Notes: generated by a model from the sequence alone, not told the origin. 64,000 nt of DNA from Conus ventricosus (GCA_018398815.1 CM031614.1:50938671-51002670); one strand, 5' to 3'. Numbered from the stretch's first letter, positions 11,014 through 23,573 are shown. Numbers and translations are program-made.

Positions 11014-11079
11014 CCATTCAAAAGAATATATCTCTCTCATTTTCACACACACACACAGTCATTCAAAAGAATATCTCAT

Positions 11080-11144
<65 letters not shown>

Positions 11145-11166
11145 CATTCAAAAGAATATATCTCAT

Positions 11167-11207
<41 letters not shown>

Positions 11208-11270
11208 CATTCAAAAGAATATCTCTCATTTTCACACACACACAGAGTCATTCAAAAGAATATCTCACAT

Positions 11271-11316
<46 letters not shown>

Positions 11317-11352
11317 CCATTCAAAAGAATATATCTCATTTTCACACACACA

Positions 11353-11388
<36 letters not shown>

Positions 11389-11426
11389 GCCATTCAAAAG
11401 AATATATCTCATTTTCACACACACAC

Positions 11427-11464
<38 letters not shown>

Positions 11465-11521
11465 CTATTCAAAAGAATATATCTCTCTCATTTTCACACA
11501 CACACACACGCACGCACGCAC

Positions 11522-11598
<77 letters not shown>

Positions 11599-11749
11599 CA
11601 CAGTCATTCAAAAGAATATATCTCCTTGTTTTCACACACACACGCGCGCGCACACGCACACACACACGCGCGCGCGCGAGTGCATGTGTGTGCTATGTTA
11701 GCAGCCTGTGAATACTGCTTTCTCTTTATAGTGTTGCTTTTTTTTTCAG
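10407..11749. repeat. hAT-B intron with a compound CA minisatellite
   Basis: Holds TG tract 10680-10706, CT-rich tract 10713-10824 and, at 10869-11690, (CA)n blocks separated by 11 copies of a conserved spacer (CATTCAAAAGAATAT then ATCTC..ATTTT). Long His/Thr-rich frames here are simple-repeat artefacts. Confidence 0.85.
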
Positions 11750-14149
11750 ATTCGAAACTCCTGTACGACTCTGCTTAGCAGCAGTGGAGCCCCCACATCC
11801 CTCGGGGTGACTTCCATGGTGGAGAGGCAAGCTGAACAGAAGGCAGTCCTTTTGGCTTTTTTGGCAGAGCACTGCCTCCCTTTTTCTCTTGCTCCTGACC
11901 TGCTTGACTTATAAATGCAAGCGTTTAGCTGAAGACAAATCTTCATTGAAAAGAATGAAACTAAAGAGAACCAGTGCAACCTACACACCGACACATGGTG
12001 TTGCTGCAGCTTTCAAACAGGAGCTGAGTGAAAAACTTAGGAGTGCCCCTTTTTCTCTAAATCTGGATGAAGCAACCAACAACAGTTGGGACAAGATCGT
12101 CAATGTCATGGTCCAGCAGTATGACGACGATGCTAGAAAAGTGTTAGTGCACCATCTTGCCTCGTTCAAAGTTAACCAGGCCACTTCAGAAAACATCTTT
12201 TCTGGCTTAAAAATCGCACTAGAGGAAAGGAATATTCCATCAACAAATATAATATCATGCCTTATGGACAACTGTGCCACAATGCGGGGTTGCAAAAGTG
12301 GGGTGGAAACTCGTCTGCGGTCAGAGCATGGACAGCTTCTTGATGTTGCTGGGGACACGGCCCACATTGTTTCTAATGCTGCAAAGGCTCTGTTCAGCCA
12401 GTTCAGTGATGTGGAAGCAGTTTGTGGGGACATCTACTATGACATAGAAAAGTCTCCAAAGGCTAAAGACATTTTTGCTGAATTTCAAGAACTCATTGGT
12501 ATTGTCACATCACCCAAAAATGCTGAAGGCTTCTTACACATGTTGCGTCCATGCCCAAGCAGATTCCTAAACATGTTGGTGGTGACACAACGGCTCCATA
12601 AAACAATGGATGCTCTGTTACTGTTTTACTTTGCCTACTTGACAAAAGAAGAACAGATCAAGCACAGGAAAATAATTGATCAAATCATGACAGAGAGGGG
12701 CACTTCTGATGCAGAGAAGACAATAGTTGCAGCTGGAGATGGGCAGACAGGCCCGGTCATCAGCCAATGAATCAAGGAAAGACCGTATCCTGACCCAGCT
12801 GTTTCATTATCACCACAAGTTCCGCACTTGCTTGAACTTGTACCGTGGGCTGCTCCCCAAGTTTGAGCCATTTGTGAAAACATACCAGACAGAGGCTCCA
12901 CTCAGCCACCGCCTTCATGGAGAGATGTTTCATCTTGTCAGAGATGTTTTGAGTCTCTTCATTAAAGCTGATTTTATTCCTGAGGACTCGGTGAAGGAGC
13001 TTAAAAAACTTGACATTTATTCCAGTGACTGTCACCTTGAAGACAGTAGGCTGGCAGTGGGAGAGCATGCTCACCTTGCAGTCAGACGAGCCTTGAAGGA
13101 CAAAAAGTCTGATCACTGGGTGAAGGACATCCTCAGCAAGCTCAGGGCTGGCTATCTGAAGGCAGCTGATATGCTTCTGAAGAATCTTCCTCTGGACAAC
13201 AGAAACATCATCAGACTGACTTGTCTGGATCCCAGTGTCTGCACAAAAAGTTTTACATCTTCAAATTTTTCCCGTCTGGCTGAGGACTTGCCAAATGTTA
13301 TTCCAGAAACAGAACTGGGGCTGTTGGACATGGAAGCTAGGGCATACACCATTGACAGACAGGTTGCTCATTTGGCAGAGGAGGCAGCCAATACCAACCC
13401 AATGAGAATTGATCAGGATTTCTGGCAAGATGTTTTTGCCCTCAGAAGCAAAGATGACAAAGGCAGAAGCCGTTTTCCAACTCTCACAAAACTGGTGAAA
13501 GGCTTACTGTCAATATTTTCTGGACCCATGCATTGTAGAGTCATCATTTAATATCATGGATGACATAGTTTCCAAAGATCGTTCAGTGCTCTCACTGGAA
13601 AATTATGAAGCAGTGGCCATCATCAAGTCTGCTCTGAGAGCCAAAGGTCTGACTTCCACCAAGCTGAAAGTGTCACCTGCCATGAAGTGTGCAGTTGTGA
13701 AGGCAAAGAGCAACTACACAACATTCCTGGCTGAAAAAAAGTGAAGAAGAGTAGCTGCAAAAGGGTGCAGAATGTCTTCAGAGAAAGGCAAAGAACAAGG
13801 CAAGTCTGGGCATGTCATACGGTGTGGTGTTGCTCCTGCAGCTAGACATGTGCCAGCATACAGTTCAACACCACCTTGTTCAGCTCCACCCACTGACACT
13901 TGCGACAGAGGCTCAGGCTCTCCAGGTTGTGCTCCTGCAGCAAGAAATGTGTCTGCCAAAAGCTCAACATCTTGTTCAGCTCCACCCACTGACATTTTGT
14001 CCACCAGTCAGAAAACTGCCCCCCAGGGAAGTTCATCCACAAATGTGCCCTCTGCTCTACCTGGTACCTCTCCCAAAACAGCCACAAAAAGAAAGGCTCA
14101 GGGCTCAGCTGACCTTCGTCAGTATTTTTTCAAAAAGCAATGTCAATAG
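11750..14149 (+). pseudogene. hAT-B transposase exon 2, frameshifted
   Basis: Acceptor TTTTTTTTCAG at 11749. It encodes an hAT-type core: PFSLNLDEATNNSWDKIV (first Asp), LMDNCATMRGCKSG (second Asp), HIVSNAAKA, PSRFLNML, and near the end GP-IVESSFNIMDDI. The frame shifts near 11912, 12720 and 13530, and a TGA lies at 13742-13744 before a Ser/Pro-rich tail ending RQYFFKKQCQ. All three shifts move the frame the same way. Clearly inactive. Confidence 0.75.
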
Positions 14150-14150
<1 letters not shown>

Positions 14151-14185
<35 letters not shown>

Positions 14186-14232
14186 GTGTGTGTGTCATAC
14201 TGTGTGTGAGTGTGTGTGTGTGTGTGTATGTG
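14151..14232. repeat. (TG)n microsatellite
   Basis: TG repeats with minor interruptions immediately after the hAT-B coding end. Confidence 0.9.
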
Positions 14233-14715
14233 TTAAAAGTGTTAATCGTACAAAGACTATTGTTTCCAGTCGACCTTCAGGAGTGTTTTTTCCCACAAGA
14301 AAATCGATGTCATGAGACAAGAGTGAAGTTGAACTACCACAAGAAAAAACCTTGCAGTGTCTTTCTTTGCAGAATTTGCAATGACTGTTGTGAATAGTTT
14401 GTACAGTTTCCCTTCAAAGGAAAGAATGATTCTACTGATTTTGTGGATGAGCTGTCTGCAGTTAATGACCTTCATGTGGAACATTAGAGGCTGCAGTTGT
14501 AAGGTGAGTGCTTTGCTTTGATTTTCCAATTTGATGCCAGAAGAGGCCATGAAATGCTCTTAGAATTTCATAAAATCGTCTTCGGCCGGGGGCAAAGCCC
14601 CCCCGGACCCCCCAGCAGGGCACTGCCCCTGCACCCCGCCAGGGCCTGGGCAGCCCCTGGACCCCTGCCTCATTTTCAGTTCTTTCAGATTTTCAAAGTG
14701 TCACCCATGTAAGCC

Positions 14716-15120
14716 TAAACACAAAGTCCTCATGTGCGCACATCCACACACACAAGCACACATTTACCAAGCTCATGTATGGCTGGATGGCAGTTTTACA
14801 CAGCTATCAATCCATTAAATATTTCTGAGACTCAAAAAGTATCTGAAGTGCCATATCTTTTTTTTTTAATCTGTTTTAACATGACAATTAGTTTTCAAGA
14901 CAATCTATAATCTAAGTTGAGTGTTTGAATAATCTTAATTTTGCAAAGAAGGAAACAAAACAGAAAAACAAATTTAAGTACATTTTACCATGAAGCAGAG
15001 GTGAAAAAAATGTGTGCTTACCTTTTTTTTTTTTTTTTTTTTTTTTACAAAACAATTAGTTTTCAAAATAAACTAGGATATAAAGTTGAGTCTGGAAATA
15101 ATCAAAATTAAAAATAAAAA
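14716..15120. repeat. Non-coding stretch with an imperfect ~170-bp duplication
   Basis: ACAATTAGTTTTCAA ... AGTTGAGT ... AATAATC occurs at about 14884-14935 and again at 15052-15105, with a poly-T run at 15023-15046 between. No gene seen. Confidence 0.55.
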
Positions 15121-15398
15121 AAAACACTGAAAAAAATGGATTTTAAAACATTTTTACCTCTTTCATCCCTACAACCCGGTTTTCCAGTTTGCAAAAATCG
15201 TACCCTTCCTTCCTGCAGCCCAGAAAACCGGGCAGCACAAAATCCCTCTCTTCCTTCCTGCAGCCCGGAATATCGGTTCTTGCAGTAAGCACTTTGAACT
15301 TTGCGCGAGTCGTGTCATCGGTGCATGTCATTTCTCGCTGACTGGGTTGCTTGCAGGGCAGTGCTAATGGATGAAATGGGTGCCCGATTGCCCCTACA

Positions 15399-17240
15399 GT
15401 GTGGGAAAGTGGTCGCCACTCTATTCTGGCCGGTTTGCTACTGCATACATGGCAGTTCTCATGGAACACTCGTACGTGGAAAACGGAGCGAGCAAAAAAT
15501 TCGGATTCCGACCAGTTTTCTGATGATGATTTTTACGATGCTTTACCAGCTGATGATTTTGATTTGTTACAACTGAATGAAGAGGAGAGAGCACAACTTG
15601 CAGCTGTTATAGAAGGACAGATAGAGGGTAGCGACGGTGAAGAGCTGGATGATGAAAACTTGCCATTGTTTTATACTCGGCCAAAGTTTGAGTGGGTTCG
15701 TGGAAATGATGTTCCCCCTGATCCGACCACCAGGACGACATTCTATCGACGATCGGGACCTGTGCGTGTGCTGGATACATCAATGACAGCTGTGGACTAC
15801 TTTCAGCTGTTCTATTCAGATCATTTGTTGAATACAATGGTTAATTTTACCAACGATTATGCAGGAAAGAACTGCAATGAAGAGCAGGATAAAAAAAAAA
15901 GGTGAGTGGAAACCCGACACTGGAGGACATCAAAGCTTTCTATGGTCTTCTGATGATGAAGGGTGTCCTCTGACTTGACAGAGACACGCACTACTGGAGC
16001 ACAAGCTCAAAACACGTTCTCCTCCGCACTCAGTTTGGCAATGTAATGAGCCATGACAAGTTTTTCCAGATTCGGAGATACATGTACTTCACTGATCTGA
16101 ACACACCTGTTGATCGAAGTGACAAACTGCACAAACTGAGGTACGTTCTAGATACAGTCAGCGACAGTTTTAGGGATGAGTTCGTCCCGTATGAAAACAT
16201 GATTGTCATTGAAGCCATGGTGCCCTTCAAGGGACATTTGGGCTTCAAGCAGTTCATGAAGGACAAACCCGTGAAGTTTGGCATCAAGTTGTGGTGCTTG
16301 CCGATGCCAAGACAGCATACTGCTACAACATGGAGGTCTATACAGGTAAGCACAGGCAGCAGGTGAACAAATTGATGGGACTCAGTGCTCGAGCTGTCAT
16401 AGGTTTGACAAAACCCGTGCATAACTTTGGCCACATCATTTTAACCGACAACTTCTATACATCACCTGAAATGGCGAGGTACCTGCTGAGTAAGGGCGCT
16501 TACCTGTGTGGCACAATGCGACCCAACCGCATTGGTCACCTAGGAGACAGTAAAAATCAAGGCAGAAACCAAGGAAGAAGTATGTCGTCTTCCCCATGGT
16601 GCTTGAGTGGCTACAGTGTAGTGACATGATTGCAACATCATGGAAAGACAACAGGATGGTCTATTACCTGCCCACGGCACACCCACCTCATGACGATGCA
16701 GGTGCTATTGCTAAACGAGAACAGAAAGACGGGACTGTCGCCAAGTTTCCCTGCCCACCAGCAGTGGCCGCCTACGCTGTCAACATGAATGGTGTGAACA
16801 GACTGGACCACAACACTCGTCAAAGTAAGTCCAAGAAAACCATGAAGTGGTATCAACGGGTGGAGACCAAGCTGATGGAGACAGCTATCTACAATACGTA
16901 TGTCCTTGAGGGGGAGGTGACAGACCACAAACTTCAGGGACAAAGCAAGCGAGACCTGCTCTCCTTCAAGCTTGACCTGGCCCATCAACTTATCGGCAAT
17001 CAGTTTGTGGAAAAAAATCATCCTGACCGACCCAGAACCGAAGCCAATGCAGCAGAGCCTTGTCTTGACCGCACAGATCACTGGCCTATTCGGGGAGAAG
17101 GTGAAGACCGCACCTGTGGTGTGTGCACAGCACAACACAACCATTACAAGCTTTCCCACCCTGGCGTCATATATGCCAACAACCCCTTCAAAAAGTCAAA
17201 AACAACTATTATGTGTGAAATATGTCAAGTGTATTTGTGT
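15399..17240 (+). pseudogene. piggyBac-like transposase pseudogene, copy 1
   Basis: The acidic N-terminus (SDSDQFSDDDFYDALPADD) and VDYFQLFYSDHLLNTMV lead into the DDE_Tnp_1_7 core: SHDKFFQIRRYMYFTDLN, AMVPFKGHLGFKQFM, ILTDNFYTSP, VNRLDHNTRQ and a C-terminal cysteine-rich finger (CGVC ... CEICQVYLC). In-frame TGA near 15978 and a frameshift near 16570 are shared with copy 2. Private lesions are a missing G near 16295 and an altered cysteine finger near 17240. The first catalytic Asp position is Ile (VIEAM) and GVD is GVN. Confidence 0.85.
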
Positions 17241-17299
17241 TGAAAACCAGTGTGACTGCTTCAAGGTGTATCACACACGTGTCACCCTATGTGTGACGT

Positions 17300-17908
17300 T
17301 TTATTTGTGAGAAGACAGGAGTGCACCAGGGATGTCTGCTGTCACCTTTCCTCTTTCTCCTCCTGGTCATCGACTGGATCATGAAGAACCAACAACAGGC
17401 TGGCAGGAACAAAGGACACTCTGGATGCAGCTAGATGACCTTGACTTTGCTGACGACCTGGCACTCTTCTCCCACAGTCACACACAGATGCAGGACAAGA
17501 CAACCCACCTTGAGACAACATCAGCAGGAACAGGGCTCAAGATAAACAAGAAGAAGACCGAGCTGATGAAGATCAACACTACAGGCAGCAGCCCAGTCAC
17601 AGTCGGAGGCGAGCCCATCAGGGAAGTAGATTCCTTTGTCTACTTAGGAAGCGTAGTTGACAAGCAGGGGGGCACCGACCGAGACATCATGGCCAGGATG
17701 GGCAAGGCGCGAGCAGCCTTCATCATGCTAAAGAACATCTGGGCCTCAGGAGAGATCAGAAGGACAACAAAATTGCGTATCTTCAATTCAAACATGAAGT
17801 CGGTTCTGCTCTACGGCTGCAAGACTTGGCAGCAAAAAATTCAGACGTTCATCAACACCTGTCTGAGGAGCATCTTCAAAATCAGATGGCCAGAGAAGAT
17901 CAACAATG
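17300..17908 (+). pseudogene. Non-LTR reverse transcriptase fragment, copy 1
   Basis: GVHQGCLLSPFLFLLVIDW (RT motif), then after a frameshift FADDLALFSH (the catalytic YxDD-type box), LKINKKKTELMK and DSFVYLGSVVDKQGG, typical of animal non-LTR retrotransposon ORF2. It has no N-terminal half. It follows directly on the piggyBac remnant and is cut off at the duplication junction. Confidence 0.85.
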
Positions 17909-18192
17909 AATAAAATGAACACTGAAAAAAATGGATTTTAAAACATTTTTACCTCTTTCATCCCTACAACCCGGTTTTCCAGTTTGCAAAAATCGTACCC
18001 TTCCTTCCTGCAGCCCAGAAAACGGGCAGCACAAAATCCCTCTCTTCCTTCCTGCAGCCCGGAATATCGGTTCTTGCAGTAAGCACTTTGAACTTTGCGC
18101 GAGTCGTGTCATCGGTGCATGTCATTTCTCGCTGACTGGGTTGCTTGCAGGGCAGTGCTAATGGATGAAATGGGTGCCCGATTGCCCCTACA

Positions 18193-20102
18193 GTGTGGGA
18201 AAGTGGTCGCCACTCTATTCTGGCCGGTTTGCTACTGCATACATGGCAGTTCTCATGGAACACTCGTACGTGGAAAACGGAGCGAGCAAAAAATTCGGAT
18301 TCCGACCAGTTTTCTGATGATGATTTTTACGATGCTTTACCAGCTGATGATTTTGATTTGTTACAACTGAATGAAGAGGAGAGAGCACAACTTGCAGCTG
18401 TTATAGAAGGACAGATAGAGGGTAGCGACGGTGAAGAGCTGGATGATGAAAACTTGCCATTGTTTTATACTCGGCCAAAGTTTGAGTGGGTTCGTGGAAA
18501 TGATGTTCCCCTGATCCGACCACCAGGACGACATTCTATCGACGATCGGGACCTGTGCGTGTGCTGGATACATCAATGACAGCTGTGGACTACTTTCAGC
18601 TGTTCTATTCAGATCATTTGTTGAATACAATGGTTAATTTTACCAACGATTATGCAGGAAAGAACTGCAATGAAGAGCAGGATAAAAAAAAAGGTGAGTG
18701 GAAACCCGACACTGGAGGACATCAAAGCTTTCTATGGTCTTCTGATGATGAAGGGTGTCCTCTGACTTGACAGAGACACGCACTACTGGAGCACAAGCTC
18801 AAAACACGTTCTCCTCCGCACTCAGTTTGGCAATGTAATGAGCCATGACAAGTTTTTCCAGATTCGGAGATACATGTACTTCACTGATCTGAACACACCT
18901 GTTGATCGAAGTGACAAACTGCACAAACTGAGGTACGTTCTAGATACAGTCAGGGACAGTTTTAGGGATGAGTTCGTCCCGTATGAAAACATGATTGTCA
19001 TTGAAGCCATGGTGCCCTTCAAGGGACATTTGGGCTTCAAGCAGTTCATGAAGGACAAACCCGTGAAGTTTGGCATCAAGTTGTGGGTGCTTGCCGATGC
19101 CAAGACAGCATACTGCTACAACATGGAGGTCTATACAGGTAAGCACAGGCAGCAGGTGAACAAATTGATGGGACTCAGTGCTCGAGCTGTCATAGGTTTG
19201 ACAAAACCCGTGCATAACTTTGGCCACATCATTTTAACCGACAACTTCTATACATCACCTGAAATGGCGAGGTACCTGCTGAGTAAGGGCGCTTACCTGT
19301 GTGGCACAATGCGACCCAACCGCATTGGTCACCTAGGAGACAGTAAAAATCAAGGCAGAAACCAAGGAAGAAGTATGTCGTCTTCCCCATGGTGCTTGAG
19401 TGGCTACAGTGTAGTGACATGATTGCAACATCATGGAAAGACAACAGGATGGTCTATTACCTGCCCACGGCACACCCACCTCATGACGATGCAGGTGCTA
19501 TTGCTAAACGAGAACAGAAAGACGGGACTGTCGCCAAGTTTCCCTGCCCACCAGCAGTGGCCGCCTACGCTGTCAACATGAATGGTGTGAACAGACTGGA
19601 CCACAACACTCGTCAAAGTAAGTCCAAGAAAACCATGAAGTGGTATCAACGGGTGGAGACCAAGCTGATGGAGACAGCTATCTACAATGCGTATGTCCTT
19701 GAGGGGGAGGTGACAGACCACAAACTTCAGGGACAAAGCAAGCGAGACCTGCTCTCCTTCAAGCTTGACCTGGCCCATCAACTTATCGGCAATCAGTTTG
19801 TGGAAAAAAATCATCCTGACCGACCCAGAACCGAAGCCAATGCAGCAGAGCCTTGTCTTGACCGCACAGATCACTGGCCTATTCGGGGAGAAGGTGAAGA
19901 CCGCACCTGTGGTGTGTGCACAGCACAACACAACCATTACAAGCTTTCCCACCCTGGCGTCATCTATGCCAACAACCCCTTCAAAAAGTCAAAAACAACT
20001 ATTATGTGTGAAATATGTCAAGTGTATTTGTGTTGCAACCAGTGTGACTGCTTCAAGGTGTATCACACACGTGTCACCCTATGTGTGACGTTTTATTTGT
20101 GA
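18193..20102 (+). pseudogene. piggyBac-like transposase pseudogene, copy 2
   Basis: Same protein as copy 1. Here the core frame KLWVLADAKTAYCYNMEVYTG is intact and the cysteine-rich end continues (CEICQVYLCCNQCDCFKVYH). A C is missing near 18507, shifting the N-terminal part. It keeps the shared TGA near 18770 and the shift near 19360, and the same VIEAM and GVNRLDH substitutions. Not functional. Confidence 0.85.
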
Positions 20103-20990
20103 GAAGACAGGAGTGCACCAGGGATGTCTGCTGTCACCTTTCCTCTTTCTCCTCCTGGTCATCGACTGGATCATGAAGAACCAACAACAGGCTGGCAGGA
20201 ACAAAGGACACTCTGGATGCAGCTAGATGACCTTGACTTTGCTGACGACCTGGCACTCTTCTCCCACAGTCACACACAGATGCAGGACAAGACAACCCAC
20301 CTTGAGACAACATCAGCAGGAACAGGGCTCAAGATAAACAAGAAGAAGACCGAGCTGATGAAGATCAACACTACAGGCAGCAGCCCAGTCACAGTCGGAG
20401 GCGAGCCCATCAGGGAAGTAGATTCCTTTGTCTACTTAGGAAGCGTAGTTGACAAGCAGGGGGGCACCGACCGAGACATCATGGCCAGGATGGGCAAGGC
20501 GCGAGCAGCCTTCATCATGCTAAAGAACATCTGGACCTCAGGAGAGATCAGAAGGACAACAAAATTGCGTATCTTCAATTCAAACATGAAGTCGGTTCTG
20601 CTCTACGGCTGCAAGACTTGGCAGCAAAAAATTCAGACGTTCATCAACACCTGTCTGAGGAGCATCTTCAAAATCAGATGGCCAGAGAAGATCAACAATG
20701 ATCTATGGAAGCAAGCAGGGCAGGAACCAGCTGCCAAGCATATTCTGCGGAGGAAGTGGAGCTGGATTGGACACATGCTCAGGAAGTCAGCATCCAGCAC
20801 CACACGCCAAACCCTGACATGGAACCCGCAGGGAAAAGGAAGAGAGGCCGACCTCGCAGCAGCTTGAGGCAAGACACTGAGGCAGAGATGAAGAGGCAGA
20901 AGACCAACTGGACAGGCATTCAGCGAGCAGCCCACAACCGAGTGTGATGGTGGAGTGTTGTCGATGGCCTATGCTCACCCTTGAGCTAAA
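20092..20990 (+). pseudogene. Non-LTR reverse transcriptase fragment, copy 2
   Basis: As copy 1 but extends through LRRKWSWIGHMLRKS, GKRKRGRPRSSLRQDTEAEM and WTGIQRAAHNRV to the protein end, with a frameshift near 20830. This is the 5'-truncated 3' end of a non-LTR element. Confidence 0.85.
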
Positions 20991-22795
20991 GTAAGTTTAT
21001 TTGTGAACACTTTCTGTGTTTAAAATGGAAAATAATGTGTGGCTTCGATTCAGCAACTGTTTGTATATGAAAAGACATATTCTCTTCAAAACAGCAAATA
21101 AACTTCAAACTGATGATGTGGTAGGGCAATTCTAGTGACAAATGTAACAGTTTTTTTGTTTTGTTTTTCCCGTGGATATAACCAGCTGTGTGGCGCAGAG
21201 ATACACAGGAGGCACTACTCAGTGAGTACCTGCATGACGTGTGCACTCTGAAACCAAAACACTGCATGTGTTGCATGCTTGCATGCATTTTGTTGAACCC
21301 CAAACTTACCTGTTTTACACTGTGTGTCACCACTGATGTCACTGAATAGTGTCAACATGACCACGGACAACTTCTCACATCAATACTGAACACAACAGTA
21401 TAATGACTTTCACCGTGTACTATGATGTCCGGTATTGTAATCTCCGAAGTAAGTACCCTGCTTTGCACTTCTTCCCCGTTTCTCTAAATCCAGGAAGGAA
21501 GGGAAAACGTGTATGATAAGAATTGAGGCACAAGGGAAGCAATGGTTTATAGAAAAGTAGGAATGAAAGAGTTAAGCACATTCTATACTGCAGGAGAGGT
21601 GAATAAAATGCAGATAACTACCATAAAGCCTTCACCTTTAAGGGACTTCACCCCCACATCTCTACCTGGGATACTGCCCTTTGATCTGGTCAGGGAGCCT
21701 ATGTGGGCCCTGGACCCCCTTCACCTGTTTCCTGAAACTCATTCTTGCCTCAAAACACTGTCTGCATAATGTTGGTGACGCTGGGAAAACACACACACAC
21801 ACACACACACACACTGGAACACAGGCACAGAATGTATACCCACTGTGGAAACAACGGCCTCCAAAAAGTGGTATCAGGATCCATAACAAAAATTCACAGT
21901 CTGCCTTTGGAGCAGATGTGACTCACTGACAGTCATCTCCCTCCTCCAAAAATGGACATACTGTATAATAAACAAATGGAAGTTTACATGGCACCATTAG
22001 GCAGCTTTGTTCATGGTGGTCCAGACCTTGTCCTGAACAACACTGGCTTTGGAGGTTACTTCTGTTGTGTACAATTTACACAGAATGACGGCTTGACTGA
22101 GAACACATTCAAGAACTGGACGCATCAGAGGGTCCTTCACTAAACTGTTTCCTCAAGGATCTGTAAGTGTGCATGAATGAGTCCGCCAATGTGAAGTGAA
22201 ACAGTAAGTATAATGAGAATTTTTAACATTCTCCAGTGCTGCAACTTTCACTTGGCTTCTGCATCTTTTTCTGTGTTTGCGCCTTCCCACTTGTGTTCTA
22301 ACATTTGGATGGCAAAAAGTGAGGTATAAGAGTACTGCAGTGCATGATTTGTGGGAGGCCTTTCATAGCTCTGAACATCAGACAGATGAAAACTGCTGTC
22401 CTACAGCATGCAATACTGTCTATCAAAGTACAAGTAGAATTTTTATGTCGACAGAAACCACCGTGTGAAAAATAAAAAAGTGTACCACTGTATATCATTT
22501 ACAAACAGATAAAAACACACATACCATATCACAGGCCAAAATAGATAGGTGCGTAAACGTATACACAGAAACACATTCAAAATGGATCACAGTGACATAC
22601 CCTTCAAGGGTAGATCAATCAATTTATAAACAGATGGTTAATCTCCCTTGACTTCTTGATTATCATTCTAGTCGACCATATCATAAGTAAAAAAGGCACA
22701 GTTGAATCGAACCAGCAAAGAAAAAAAAGATGTACATACAAACGCAGATTATCAGAGCACCAGACCACATAATCTACACAGTCAGACCAACCACT
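20991..22795. other. Region 3' of SH3YL1, mostly non-coding
   Basis: Contains a right piggyBac-type end at about 21555-21576 (GTAGGAATGAAAGAG then TTAA, inverted match to CTCTTTCATCCCTAC at 15160) and a (CA)n run at 21789-21813. The part next to 22796 is presumably the SH3YL1 3'UTR. No coding exon seen. Confidence 0.5.
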
Positions 22796-22905
22796 CTATG
22801 ACAATTTGACGTAGTTTGCTGGGAAGATGCCCACATGTCCCTTGATGCGGCCCTCCCACCAGTCATCCTGCGTTCCTGTGCGAGTCAATACCTCCAATTC
22901 TTCTC
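22796..22905 (-). CDS. SH3YL1: SH3YL1 exon 8, second half of SH3 domain and stop
   Basis: 110 nt, [20 protein letters not shown] followed by [15 protein letters not shown] and TAG. It contains the SH3 WW and the ALYDY-partner FPANYV. The protein ends immediately after the SH3 domain, as in vertebrates. Confidence 0.95.
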
Positions 22906-22954
22906 CTGAAACATTATAGAGTCACTTTATTCTTGTGTGTGTGTGCGTGTGTGT

Positions 22955-23003
<49 letters not shown>

Positions 23004-23061
23004 TGAGTCATGTGTGTGATGAGTCATGTGTTGTGAACGTGTGTGTGTGTGATGAGTCCTG

Positions 23062-23095
<34 letters not shown>

Positions 23096-23145
23096 ATGAG
23101 TTATGTGTGTGAGCGTGTGTGTGTGTGTGATGAGTCATGTGTGTG

Positions 23146-23184
<39 letters not shown>

Positions 23185-23199
23185 TGAGTCATGTGTGTG

Positions 23200-23258
<59 letters not shown>

Positions 23259-23337
23259 TTGTGCAAGATGAGTGTCATGTGTGTGTGTGTGTGTGTGCGT
23301 GTGTGTGAGAGTGTGTGTGTGTATGTGTGTGTGTGAT

Positions 23338-23406
<69 letters not shown>

Positions 23407-23533
23407 TGTGTGTGTGCGTGTCTGTGTGTGTGTATGTGTGTGTATGTAAGTGTGTGTGTGTGAGATAAGTGTTGTGTGTCTGTATGTGTGTGTGTGACAA
23501 GTGTCGTGTGTCTGTATGTGTGTGTGTGAGCGA

Positions 23534-23573
<40 letters not shown>

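Larger units (their letters stand above)
5115..14709 (+). mobile_element. hAT-B: decayed hAT element hosting nested hAT-A
   Basis: Left end CATGGGTGCCACTCTT and inverted right end CATGGGTGACACTTTG, flanked by the direct repeat TAAGCC at 5109-5114 and 14710-14715. The element is 9.6 kb as found and about 4.85 kb without the 4.74-kb hAT-A insertion. It contains a two-exon hAT transposase pseudogene. The left subterminal region has GACGGAAAT..CCGTTTT repeats; the right subterminal region has a GC-rich hairpin-like block at 14581-14672. Confidence 0.82.
15125..20990 (+). repeat. Tandem duplication of a ~2.79-kb piggyBac plus reverse-transcriptase unit
   Basis: Copy 1 is 15125-17908, copy 2 is 17920-20700 with extra reverse-transcriptase sequence to about 20990. 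I counted roughly ten differences over 2.8 kb, mainly one-base indels. Copy 1 breaks off inside the reverse transcriptase at CAACAATG, where copy 2 continues. Confidence 0.9.

Noticed and set aside
10869..11690. Regular conserved repeats with variable spacers, resembling a CRISPR array
   Set aside because: The variable parts are all CA dinucleotides and the locus is a eukaryotic transposon intron; no cas genes.
10675..11778. Very long His/Thr-rich open frames (over 330 codons)
   Set aside because: They are translations of CA microsatellites, open in every frame; no coding signal beyond the repeat.
14581..14672. GC-rich patch that could be taken for a CpG island or structured RNA
   Set aside because: It lies inside the right end of hAT-B and is best read as transposon subterminal sequence.
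16638..17159. 173-codon minus-strand frame repeated at 19431-19952
   Set aside because: Antisense shadow of the piggyBac transposase core.
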